From Alphaproteobacteria bacterium (lineage in GTDB: Bacteria > Pseudomonadota > Alphaproteobacteria > Micropepsales > Micropepsaceae): 6,126 bases of DNA. Positions 1-6,126 of this stretch are shown here, piece by piece; position 1 is the stretch's first letter; each line of letters opens with the position of its first letter. The translations under genes were made by a program, and so were the position numbers. Location of the stretch: NCBI GenBank assembly GCA_017307315.1, contig JAFKFF010000201.1, forward strand, positions 1 to 6,126, written 5' to 3'. The notes beneath the pieces were generated by a model. It was not told the DNA's origin. It made no database searches and saw only the letters and a list, made by a program, of their open reading frames with translations.

Positions 1-1
1 C

Positions 2-682
2 ATCGATTACATCAAGGGCCGCCCCCGCGCGCCCAAGGGCGCGGCGTTCGAAGCCGCCGCCAACTACTGGCGCACCTTGAAGTCCGATCCGGACGCCAGG
101 TTCGATGCGGAAGTCGTGCTGGATGCGCGCGACATCGTGCCGATGGTGACCTGGGGCACCTCGCCCGAGCAGGCGCTGCCGATCACCGCGAATGTGCCCG
201 ACCCGGCGAGCCTGAAGGAAGAACATCACCGCGCCGCCGCGCAGCGCGCGCTGGATTATATGGGCCTTCAAGCCAACATGAAGCTCACCGACATCAAGGT
301 GGACCATGTCTTCATCGGCTCTTGCACCAATGGCCGGATCGAAGACCTGCGCGCCGCCGCCGAAGTGGCCAAGGGCCGCAAGGTCGCGGCGGGCGTCAAC
401 GCCATCATCGTGCCGGGCTCGGGCCTGGTGAAGGAACAGGCGGAAGAGGAAGGTTTGGACAAGATCTTCGTCGACGCCGGGTTCGAATGGCGCGATCCGG
501 GCTGCTCCATGTGCCTGGCGATGAACGCCGACAAGCTGCAGCCGGGTGAGCGCTGCGCCTCCACCTCCAACCGCAATTTCGAAGGCCGTCAGGGCCGCGG
601 CGGACGTACCCACCTCGTTTCCCCCGCGATGGCGGTTGCCGCGGCGGTGACGGGGCATCTCACGGACGTTCGCTCGCTTTAA
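2..682 (+). CDS. leuC: 3-isopropylmalate dehydratase large subunit, C-terminal half (5' cut by window)
   Basis: LeuC, with LeuD, isomerises 2-isopropylmalate to 3-isopropylmalate in cytoplasmic leucine biosynthesis, using a [4Fe-4S] cluster of the aconitase type. The frame is open from base 2 and gives 226 residues ending in TAA at 680-682. The family is usually about 465-480 residues, so roughly the first half lies outside the window. All three cluster cysteines are visible: one in [14 protein letters not shown] (Cys codon 323-325) and two in [11 protein letters not shown] (near 503-514). The start [12 protein letters not shown], the segment VTWGTSPEQ and the ending [12 protein letters not shown]...[11 protein letters not shown] are characteristic of LeuC rather than aconitase. 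The ATG-less in-frame TTG at 77 is internal and is not a start. The end is complete. leuD does not follow; the next gene is priA on the other strand. Confidence 0.96.
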   Translation: MDYIKGRPRAPKGAAFEAAANYWRTLKSDPDARFDAEVVLDARDIVPMVTWGTSPEQALPITANVPDPASLKEEHHRAAAQRALDYMGLQANMKLTDIKVDHVFIGSCTNGRIEDLRAAAEVAKGRKVAAGVNAIIVPGSGLVKEQAEEEGLDKIFVDAGFEWRDPGCSMCLAMNADKLQPGERCASTSNRNFEGRQGRGGRTHLVSPAMAVAAAVTGHLTDVRSL

Positions 683-736
683 TTGATTGCCCCCATCTGT
701 CTCTTTCGCGCGGGGCGTTCTTTCGTTTTCAGGTGG

Positions 737-756
737 CGATCAGAAAAAACTGATCG
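737..756. repeat. Perfect inverted repeat over the priA stop codon, in the leuC-priA convergent gap
   Basis: CGATCAG (737-743) and CTGATCG (750-756) are perfect 7-base inverted arms around an A6 loop (U6 on the priA transcript). The repeat covers the priA stop codon at 740-742 and lies 54 bases past the leuC stop. It could be a hairpin limiting read-through between convergent genes. No T-run follows the stem on either strand, so it is not a classical intrinsic terminator. Most of the right arm codes for the last PriA residues. The 57 bases between the two stop codons hold no gene. Confidence 0.35.
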
Positions 757-2974
757 GATCGACATCCACTGTCGCGCGGACGGCGGTGGGGATTTTTACT
801 TTGCCCAACCAGGCGCGCAGATAGGCTTGCACATCCACGCCCTTGGCCGCCTGCACCAGCAGCCGCTCGCGGGTCTGGCCCCGCAGCAAAGAATAGAAGG
901 CGGGCGTCGGCCCCCAGACGCGAATGTCTTTCGCTACCGGCGCGGCCTTGCCCAGTTCGCGCGCGACCGCGCGCACCTGCTCGGCGACATGGCCGGACAC
1001 CACGATGGCGGCGAGGCGCCCGAACGGCGGCGCGGCGACGCGCTCGCGATAGCCGCGCTCCTGCTCATAGAAACCATCGCGGTCGCTCTTCGCCAGCGCC
1101 TGCATCACCGCGTCGGCGGGATTGCGGGTCTGCAGCAACACCAGACCCGGCTTCTCGGCGCGGCCCGCCCGGCCGGAAACCTGGTGCAGCAACTGAAAGG
1201 TGCGCTCGCGCGCGCGCAGATCGCCATCGGCGCCACCCAGATCGGCATCGATCACGCCCACCAAAGTCAGTTGCGGAAAATGATGGCCCTTGGCGATGAT
1301 CTGGGTGCCGATCAGGACATCGATCTCGCGCCTGGCGAAGGCGCGGATCGCGGCTTGCGTTTCGGCGGGACCATGCAGAATGTCGGACGAGGCGATGGCG
1401 TAGCGCGCCTCGGGGAAAAAATGCGCGAACTCTTCCGCCACGCGTTCCACACCCGGACCGCATGCGATCAAACTGCCTTCGGTCTTGCACGCCGGGCACG
1501 CGGTGGGCGCGGGAATCTCATAGCCGCACTGGTGACAGGCCAGCCGCCGGCGATACTTATGCTCCACCAGCCAGGCCGAGCAGTTCGGGCAGGTCAGCTT
1601 GTGGCCGCAGGCTTCGCACAAAGTCAGCGGCGCATAGCCGCGCCGGTTCAGGAACAGCATTGCCTGCTCGCCCGCGCCCAAGGTCTGCGCCATGGCGGCG
1701 CGCAGGGGCGGGGAAAGCCATTTGCCGTTTTCTTCCGTATCCTTTTCGCGGCGCAGGTCGATGATCCGCACTTGCGGCAGAGACGCAATGCCGTGGCGGC
1801 TTTGCAGCTTCAGATGGCTGTAGCGCCCGCCGATGGCATTGACGAAGCTTTCCAAGGACGGCGTGGCGCTGGCCAGGATTACCGGGCAGTTCTCGGTCCG
1901 CGCCCGCACCACCGCCATGTCGCGGGCATGATAGATCGCGCCGTCCTGCTGCTTGAAAGCCTGCTCATGCTCTTCGTCGACGATGACGAGGCCGAGATCC
2001 GCGAACGGCAGGAACAGCGACGACCGCGCGCCCACCACCACCTTGGCTTCGCCGCGCATCACCGCGCGATAGGTGCGGCGGCGTTCTTTCTGCGACAAAT
2101 CGCTGTGCCATTCGGCGGGCCGGGTGCCGAAGCGGGCCGCGAAACGCTCCAGGAATTGGATGGTGAGCGCGATCTCCGGCAACAGGATCAGCACCTGCTT
2201 GTCCTGCCGCAGGGCCTCGGCGATGGCCTCGAAATAGACTTCCGTCTTGCCCGATCCGGTCACGCCATCCAGCAGATGGGCGGAGAAAGCGCGCGCCTTG
2301 ACCGCACCGCGCAACGCGTCCGCCGCTTGCGCCTGATCGGGATTGAGATCGGGCGCGGCGAAATCCGGCTCCGGCGCGTGGAAGGGGGCGAATTCGGGAA
2401 GCTGGGTCGTAACCAACGCGCCTGCCGCGATCAGGCCGCGCACCACGGCGGGGGAGACATTGGCATCTTCCGCCAGGCCCGGCACGCTGCGCGCCAGGCC
2501 GTCTTCGGCCACCGCCAGCACGCGCTTGCGCGCCTCCGACAGCCGCGCGGGCACGGCGTCGCCTTTGACATAGGCGGTGCGCAGTGCTTCCGGTTCGAAG
2601 GCGCCGCGCGAACGCAGCGCCATCGCCAGAATCGCGCCCGGCGGATTGAGGGTATAGGCCGCCACCCAGTCGATGAAATCGCACAGCGCGGCGGGCAGCG
2701 ACGGCGCGCCTTCCAGCGGCGTCGCGGTTTTCAGCCGGTTGTCGCCCACCGTGCCTTCCGCCGGCCCCCACACCACCCCCAGGCTTTCGCGATTTCCCAA
2801 AGGCGCGGCAACCAGCGCGCCGCGGGGCGCGTTTATCCCAGGCGGGAGCTTGTAGTCATAAGCTCCCGCGAGCGGCAGCGGCAACAGGACGCCCGCGCGC
2901 GCGATTTCCGGCAGGACCGGGGTTTCCGGCCGATAGCGGACCCGGTTCAAGATGTCTCCCTCATGGGGTAGCAT
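740..2974 (-). CDS. priA: Primosomal protein N' / replication restart helicase PriA
   Basis: PriA is a 3'-5' superfamily 2 DNA helicase that recognises stalled or repaired forks and reloads the replicative helicase. The product is 744 residues from the ATG at 2974, normal for the family (E. coli about 730). In order: N-terminal DNA-binding region starting [19 protein letters not shown] (about 29-46); Walker A GVTGSGKT (237-244); DEEH box (333-336); SAT (369-371); a zinc-binding block with four Cys pairs (453/456, 462/465, 480/483, 493/496); [12 protein letters not shown] (556-567); QVSGRAGR (598-605); and a C-terminal domain ending VDVDPISFF. All key motifs are intact. An alternative TTG start at 2950 (736 residues) has a better ribosome site. 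The frame stays open far upstream of 2974, but that part is antisense to the aldolase gene and has no PriA homology. The gene is divergent from the aldolase gene and convergent with leuC. Confidence 0.97.
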   Translation of the reverse strand: MLPHEGDILNRVRYRPETPVLPEIARAGVLLPLPLAGAYDYKLPPGINAPRGALVAAPLGNRESLGVVWGPAEGTVGDNRLKTATPLEGAPSLPAALCDFIDWVAAYTLNPPGAILAMALRSRGAFEPEALRTAYVKGDAVPARLSEARKRVLAVAEDGLARSVPGLAEDANVSPAVVRGLIAAGALVTTQLPEFAPFHAPEPDFAAPDLNPDQAQAADALRGAVKARAFSAHLLDGVTGSGKTEVYFEAIAEALRQDKQVLILLPEIALTIQFLERFAARFGTRPAEWHSDLSQKERRRTYRAVMRGEAKVVVGARSSLFLPFADLGLVIVDEEHEQAFKQQDGAIYHARDMAVVRARTENCPVILASATPSLESFVNAIGGRYSHLKLQSRHGIASLPQVRIIDLRREKDTEENGKWLSPPLRAAMAQTLGAGEQAMLFLNRRGYAPLTLCEACGHKLTCPNCSAWLVEHKYRRRLACHQCGYEIPAPTACPACKTEGSLIACGPGVERVAEEFAHFFPEARYAIASSDILHGPAETQAAIRAFARREIDVLIGTQIIAKGHHFPQLTLVGVIDADLGGADGDLRARERTFQLLHQVSGRAGRAEKPGLVLLQTRNPADAVMQALAKSDRDGFYEQERGYRERVAAPPFGRLAAIVVSGHVAEQVRAVARELGKAAPVAKDIRVWGPTPAFYSLLRGQTRERLLVQAAKGVDVQAYLRAWLGKVKIPTAVRATVDVDPISFF
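2956..2962 (-). promoter_or_regulatory. Shine-Dalgarno-like GAGGGAG favouring a TTG start for priA
   Basis: On the minus strand GAGGGAG is followed by five bases (ACATC) and then TTG at 2950-2948, in frame with priA. The ATG at 2974 has only a weak GGGATGGG-like element upstream. Conservation begins well downstream of both, at about residue 29, so homology does not decide between them. The true start may therefore be 2950 rather than 2974. Confidence 0.45.
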
Positions 2975-3022
2975 TCGCGCCCATCCCGGCGGCTCGTCAA
3001 CAAAAAGGTCATTGGAACGCTC

Positions 3023-3679
3023 ATGAAAATCTTTCTCGACACCGCCGACGTGGCGGAAATCCGCGAATATGCCGCCACCGGCCTGGTCGATGGCGTCACC
3101 ACCAATCCCTCGCTGGCCGCCAAGACGGGGCGCGACTATGCCGACGTGCTGAAGGAAATCTGCGCCATCGTTCCCGGCTCGGTCAGCGCCGAAGTGCTTT
3201 CGACCGAATTCGACGGGATGATGAAGGAAGGCAAGGCGGTTTCGAAGATCGCCAAGAACATCACCATCAAGGTGCCGCTGACCTGGGACGGGCTGAAGGC
3301 CTGCCGCGCCCTGTCCAATGACGGCTTGATGGTGAACGTCACGCTTTGTTTTTCGCCGGTGCAGGCGATGCTGGCGGCAAAGGCGGGCGCCACTTTCATT
3401 TCGCCCTTCATCGGGCGGGTGGACGATGTGGGCGAAGACGGCATGGGCCTCGTCCGCGACATCCGCGCCATCTATGACAATTACGGCTTCAAGACGGAAA
3501 TCCTGGCGGCCTCGATTCGTTCGGTCAGCCATGTGCGAGAATGTGCGCTGGCCGGCGCCGATGTCGGCACCATGCCACCCGACATCTTCAAGAAGCTGAT
3601 TTCCCATCCCCTGACCGATAAGGGGCTTGCCGCCTTCATCGCCGACGCCAAGAAGGCGAATGTGACCATCAAGACGTGA
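3023..3679 (+). CDS. fsa: Small transaldolase / fructose-6-phosphate aldolase family protein
   Basis: This is a class I aldolase of the TalC/FSA type, a cytoplasmic TIM barrel that moves or cleaves a dihydroxyacetone unit on sugar phosphates (pentose phosphate pathway). It has 218 residues, the normal size. [13 protein letters not shown] and VTTNPSL (25-31) open the barrel. ITIKVPLT carries the Schiff-base lysine, Lys83. SPFIGRVDD (127-135) and LAASIRSV (161-168) are further family blocks. Compared with E. coli FsaA, the Gln59 position is Glu57 and the Tyr131 position is Phe129. Glu and Phe at these places are the transaldolase pattern, so transaldolase activity is more likely than true F6P aldolase despite the usual fsa name. 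The ATG at 3023 is the natural family start, with only a weak TGGAAC element before it. The gene lies 10 bp ahead of the xerC remnant. The 48 bp separating it from priA must hold both promoters, but no clear -35/-10 is visible. Confidence 0.95.
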   Translation: MKIFLDTADVAEIREYAATGLVDGVTTNPSLAAKTGRDYADVLKEICAIVPGSVSAEVLSTEFDGMMKEGKAVSKIAKNITIKVPLTWDGLKACRALSNDGLMVNVTLCFSPVQAMLAAKAGATFISPFIGRVDDVGEDGMGLVRDIRAIYDNYGFKTEILAASIRSVSHVRECALAGADVGTMPPDIFKKLISHPLTDKGLAAFIADAKKANVTIKT

Positions 3680-3689
3680 TGGAAAGGCG

Positions 3690-4531
3690 ATGGGGCGCTC
3701 GCCGGACGAATTGCTGAAGCTGTGGCTGTCGTCGCTCAGGCATGAGAAGCGGGCCAGCCCCAACACCTTGCGCGCCTATGGCGACGATGTCGGGCGCTTC
3801 CTGGCGTTCCAGCGCGGCCATCTGGGCGGCGAGGTAAGCGAAAAGGCACTGGCCGGGCTGCGTCCCGCCGATATCCGCGCCTTCATCGCCACCCGGCCGA
3901 GAGCATCCTGGAAAATGCGGCGCCCCGTGCCGTGCGCACGCCGCGCGTCAGGCGCGGGCTGCCGCGACCGTTGAGCGAGAGCGATGCCTCGCGCGCGATC
4001 GAGGAGGCCGGCGAACATGACGTGGAATGGCTTGGCGCGCGCGATGCGGCGCTGCTGACACTTCTCTATGGCGCGGGCCTTCGCATTTCCGAGGCGCTGT
4101 CGCTCAAGCGCGGCGACGTGCCCTTGTCGGAAAGCCTCACCATCCTCGGCAAGGGGCGCAAGGAACGGGTGGTGCCGGTACTGCCCCTGCTGCGCGCGGC
4201 GGTGGACGATTATGCGGCCAAGATTCCGTTCACGGGCGCGCCATCGGCGCCCCTGTTCCTGTCGCGCCGGGGCAAGCCGATGAGCGCGCGCGAGGCGCAA
4301 GGCCTGATGCAGAAGCTGCGCGGGCGCCTGGGCCTGAGCGAGCGCGCCACGCCGCATGCGCTGCGCCATTCCTTCGCCACCCATCTGCTTCAGGGCGGGG
4401 GCGATCTGCGCAGCATTCAGGAACTGCTGGGCCATGCCTCTCTCTCCACCACCCAGACCTATACGGCGGTGGACATGCGCCAGCTGATGGAGACCTACCA
4501 GAACGCCCATCCCCGGGGGAAACCGGCCTGA
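3690..4531 (+). pseudogene. xerC: Tyrosine recombinase XerC-type gene with internal deletion and frame change
   Basis: XerC with XerD resolves chromosome dimers at dif. Two pieces are visible. From ATG 3690, preceded by GGAAAGG at 3681-3687, 70 residues of the SAM-like N-terminal domain run to IRAFIATRP (3899). In another frame, 210 codons from 3899 run through ESILENAAPRAVRTPR to TGA at 4529-4531. The second piece holds the complete catalytic domain. Counting from the ATG at 3932, these are Arg51 in GLRISEAL, Lys74 in GKGRKER, His142 and Arg145 in HALRHSFATH, His168 in LLGHASL and Tyr177 in TQTYT. XerC proteins normally have 25-30 more residues between the two blocks (the helix like LARALSALRSFFRWL). 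The frame relation implies a net loss of 3n+1 bases, for example about 85. Adding it back gives about 308 residues, the usual size. The high G+C and the 10-bp spacing to the aldolase gene mark it as a resident gene. It may be a real pseudogene or an assembly error. An internal start at 3932 could give a domain without its DNA-clamping half. Confidence 0.85.
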
Positions 4532-4577
4532 GGGCAAGGGCCTTGGTTTTCCTGGGAATTCCGGCCCGACCGCCCAT

Positions 4578-4599
4578 CCCGGCGATATTTCTCGCCGGG
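4578..4599 (+). terminator. Strong hairpin after xerC, possible transcription terminator without T-run
   Basis: CCCGGCGA (4578-4585) and TCGCCGGG (4592-4599) form a perfect 8-bp G+C-rich stem with the loop TATTTC, 47 bases past the xerC stop. A smaller GCCG/CGGC hairpin follows at 4599-4610. No run of T follows, so factor-independent termination is doubtful. It may instead protect the 3' end of the fsa-xerC transcript. Confidence 0.35.
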
Positions 4600-4651
4600 C
4601 CGGCTTCGGCTGTTGCAGTCCTGGGGCGGGATGCGTAGTTTCCCGGCCAAT

Positions 4652-4670
4652 CGCGCCCTTCAAGGGCGCG
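4652..4670 (+). repeat. Inverted repeat abutting the tRNA-Thr gene
   Basis: CGCGCCCTT (4652-4660) and AAGGGCGCG (4662-4670) are perfect inverted arms around a single C. In RNA this would be a 7-bp stem with the loop TTCAA. It ends three bases before the first tRNA base at 4674. It could form a hairpin in the tRNA precursor leader or end read-through from upstream. Its role is unknown. Confidence 0.4.
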
Positions 4671-4673
4671 CGG

Positions 4674-4749
4674 GCCGCCTTAGCTCAGTCGGTAGAGCAT
4701 CGCATTCGTAATGCGGGGGTCGCGTGTTCGAGTCACGCAGGCGGCACCA
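4674..4749 (+). tRNA. tRNA-Thr, anticodon CGT
   Basis: This is a complete 76-base cloverleaf. The acceptor arm is GCCGCCT (4674-4680) with AGGCGGC (4739-4745). The D arm is GCTC/GAGC (4683-4686 with 4695-4698). The anticodon stem TCGCA/TGCGG (4700-4704 with 4712-4716) has one G-T pair, and its loop is TTCGTAA. The anticodon CGT at 4707-4709 reads the threonine codon ACG. The T arm is GCGTG-TTCGAGT-CACGC (4722-4738). The discriminator is A4746 and CCA is encoded at 4747-4749. Every stem is intact, so the gene should be functional. Base composition changes immediately 3' of it, the typical position for an integrated element. Confidence 0.97.
4722..4749 (+). other. Candidate attachment-site region at the tRNA-Thr 3' end
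   Basis: Integrative elements commonly recombine in the T arm and acceptor end of a tRNA gene and restore that end. Here the T arm, acceptor strand and CCA are intact, and the sequence turns A+T rich from 4750 on. No second copy of this segment and no integrase gene lie in the remaining 1.4 kb. The call rests on position and composition only. Confidence 0.3.
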
Positions 4750-4984
4750 TTACAATTTTATTCTGAGTGGACTCCTGGCGGGAGATTCCTCAATGACCCT
4801 TCCGGGTCCGATAGTGCTCCGACAATGTCTAATGTTTTGATGTCCAGAAACTCTCTGGCTTCTAATTGTAATAGTTTCATGTCTGCAACCACTAATTACT
4901 ATGGTCTCGCGCGTTTGTTGTGTGCCACAGATATAGCTGCCCTATAGAATCGTACGAGGTACGGCGACAAACGCCGTTGGGGGG
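4750..4984. other. Low-G+C intergenic stretch with small hairpins, first sequence of the putative island
   Basis: No convincing gene is present; the short open frames here overlap the tRNA or have no coding character. G+C over 4751-4920 is 44% by hand count. Small perfect stems are GACCC-TTCC-GGGTC (4795-4808) and CCAGA-AACTC-TCTGG (4844-4858). A loose repeat, CTAATTGTAATAG (4862-4874) and CTAATTACTATGG (4892-4904), is also present. A weak promoter-like pair, TTGTGT (4918-4923) and TATAGA (4943-4948) with a 19-base spacer, could drive the following gene, but the match is poor. Confidence 0.5.
4961..4977 (+). promoter_or_regulatory. Leader hairpin just before the 4985 start
   Basis: ACGGCG (4961-4966) and CGCCGT (4972-4977) form a perfect 6-bp stem with the loop ACAAA. 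It ends one base before the G6 run (4979-4984) that would serve as ribosome site for the ATGATG at 4985-4990. A hairpin placed here could limit ribosome access, but this is inference from position. Confidence 0.3.
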
Positions 4985-6126
4985 ATGATGGCGACGATTT
5001 TGTCTGAGCAATTGGCACCATTGCGCGCGCGGTTGGCGGGAGGTCGCACCGCAGTTCGCCCGGTATCTCGGGTATCGTTCGAAGTCAGCGACAAGGCCGC
5101 TTTTGCGCGGTGTATAGAACTATCGAATAAATGGATGGCCAGCAGGGCGCAAGTACAGCTTCCCGCAGAAGCATGGGCTGGTAAGTCGTTTGATATCACC
5201 GACATTCTGGGCGCAAATCCTACCAGAGCTGTTGGCATCGAAGCCGTTGATGGCTCAGTGTGGGCTGCAAGGCTCGATTGGCCAGATCCGAATTATCCCA
5301 GAACATGGGTGTCCGAATTTTTCACGGAACACCGCCTGGGAGAGATGACGAGGTTTGGGGCGCAGCTGACGTGTGTCATTCGAGGGGATGCGCCATCTTA
5401 TGACATAACAAGGCCAACACTGGTCCGGCATATACTCGAAGCGCTGGCTGCCGAGTGCGATGGCTGGACCCTCACCGATCATGCTAAGGCGCTGTCGATG
5501 GCAGAACTGTCGGAGTTCGCCGAGTTACTCTATAATCCAGACCGGAAGCTTCCGATAATTGCTGTATCCGGTGACGAAAATGGGAAACCGAGCGTATCGC
5601 CGGACGAGGTCGCACGTCATATCGGAGGTGCAGCTCACATCATATTCATCCCGCCGGACGTTACCTGGGGCCTTACGAAGCTGATTGGAAAGCGGCTGTC
5701 GGTCTTTAATGGAGCTGCGCGGCTTTATATGCCTGGGTTAACCGAGGAGAATGAGGACGCTTTTCAGCATCCTCTTTGGATGAAGGCTAGCATCAACGAG
5801 GGTTTTGTAAAAATGTTGGCAGCTCGAGTTCTGCCAATGAGGTTTCTCCGAGATTCGGAAGAGCAGTTTATACGTTATTCGACGCTTCGGGATATTACTT
5901 CTGTCCATTCCAGGACAACTCAATCCACCAATACTCTCGCTGATGTGAAGGTAGACTTTGATAATTTGAAGCTGAGTTATCGGGAAATGACAGAGGAGCG
6001 AGATACATGGCAATCCCTCGCTCAAGAGGAGCAATCTCAAAGACTTGAAGCAGAAGCGAGTGTCGAACGCCTCCAGGAAGAGATGCGGCGTCTAGAAATC
6101 AAGGCGAATACTTTAGAATATCATCT
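4985..6126 (+). CDS. Uncharacterised protein with C-terminal coiled coil, 3' end beyond window
   Basis: An uninterrupted frame from ATGATG runs off the window end: 380 codons and no stop. I do not recognise a named family. Residues 1-60 are mixed. Residues 83-135 look like a beta-rich domain (AVGIEAVDGSVWAARLDWPDP, then RTWVSEFF and RFGAQLTCVIRG). Residues 141-185 are helical. Residues 188-266 look like an alpha/beta core: strand IIAVSGD (191-197), DEVARHIGGAAHIIFIPP (207-224), KRLSVFNGAARLYMPG (236-251) and HPLWM (262-266). From about 319 to the window end the chain is charged and heptad-like, a probable coiled coil (KLSYREMTEERDTW, RLEAEASVERLQEEM). No signal peptide, membrane segment or Walker motif is visible. 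ATA (six times), AGA, AGG and TTA codons set it apart from the genes to the left. The start may be ATG 4985 or 4988; the G6 run sits better for 4988. The frame is also open upstream to 4937 but has no better start. Its position beside the tRNA suggests accessory, possibly defence-related cargo. The function is unknown. Confidence 0.8.
   Translation, partial: MMATILSEQLAPLRARLAGGRTAVRPVSRVSFEVSDKAAFARCIELSNKWMASRAQVQLPAEAWAGKSFDITDILGANPTRAVGIEAVDGSVWAARLDWPDPNYPRTWVSEFFTEHRLGEMTRFGAQLTCVIRGDAPSYDITRPTLVRHILEALAAECDGWTLTDHAKALSMAELSEFAELLYNPDRKLPIIAVSGDENGKPSVSPDEVARHIGGAAHIIFIPPDVTWGLTKLIGKRLSVFNGAARLYMPGLTEENEDAFQHPLWMKASINEGFVKMLAARVLPMRFLRDSEEQFIRYSTLRDITSVHSRTTQSTNTLADVKVDFDNLKLSYREMTEERDTWQSLAQEEQSQRLEAEASVERLQEEMRRLEIKANTLEYH

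Noticed and set aside
683..2971. A very long open frame (762 codons) on the plus strand opposite priA
   Set aside because: It is the antisense of a strongly conserved PriA frame. G+C-rich codon bias removes stops from the opposite strand. Its translation is low complexity (Arg, Ala, Gln, His) with no recognisable domain.
2975..3766. The priA frame extended upstream on the minus strand to 3766 (1008 residues)
   Set aside because: The extra 264 residues are antisense to the aldolase gene, show no PriA homology, and lie before the normal PriA N-terminus.
3690..4531. Reading the tyrosine recombinase as the integrase of the tRNA-linked island
   Set aside because: It lies on the other side of the tRNA, shares the high G+C of the core genes, is 10 bp behind the aldolase gene, and matches XerC in size and motifs rather than phage-type integrases.
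3776..4663. A 295-codon minus-strand frame opposite xerC
   Set aside because: It is antisense to the xerC catalytic domain and has the Arg/Ala/Gln-rich composition typical of shadows in high-G+C DNA.
4711..4947. A 78-codon plus-strand frame starting inside the tRNA
   Set aside because: Its start is in the tRNA anticodon arm and its composition follows the non-coding A+T-rich stretch.
4942..6040. Minus-strand frames at 4942-5238, 5255-5482 and 5738-6040
   Set aside because: All lie opposite the continuous plus-strand frame from 4985, are short, and show no domain or ribosome site.
1..6126. CRISPR array, insertion sequence, or long direct repeats
   Set aside because: No regularly spaced repeats, transposase motifs or terminal inverted repeats were found on reading through the window.

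Overview
The window reads as an alphaproteobacterial chromosome segment that changes abruptly into a foreign-looking segment at a tRNA gene. The left three quarters (about 1-4750) are very G+C rich: a hand count of 301-360 gives 65%, and 4321-4380 is higher still. They carry housekeeping genes whose sequences look alphaproteobacterial. I cannot name the order with confidence.

Layout: (1) 2-682, the C-terminal half of leuC (leucine biosynthesis), cut by the window edge and reading right. (2) 740-2974, priA on the minus strand, convergent with leuC; it encodes the replication-restart helicase. (3) 3023-3679, a small transaldolase/fructose-6-phosphate aldolase family gene, divergent from priA across only 48 bp. 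(4) 3690-4531, a xerC-type tyrosine recombinase gene, 10 bp behind the aldolase gene and probably in the same transcript. It is broken by a frame change at about 3899, where 25-30 residues of the N-terminal domain are also missing. (5) 4674-4749, an intact tRNA-Thr(CGT) with encoded CCA.

From 4750 onward the character changes. G+C falls to 44% over 4751-4920 (hand count), there is a 235-bp gene-poor stretch with several small hairpins, and then one open frame runs from 4985 off the end of the window. This frame never meets a stop. It encodes at least 380 residues: a globular first part of about 300 residues that I cannot assign, followed by a charged coiled coil. Its codon use (repeated ATA, AGA, AGG, TTA) differs from the left-hand genes.

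The core genes are ordinary: leucine synthesis, fork restart, sugar-phosphate metabolism and dimer resolution. The right end is best read as the first gene of an accessory island placed at the 3' end of a tRNA-Thr gene. The two points most worth following are that unassigned coiled-coil protein at the island edge and the internally deleted xerC beside it. The island model is inference: no second att copy and no integrase lie in the window.
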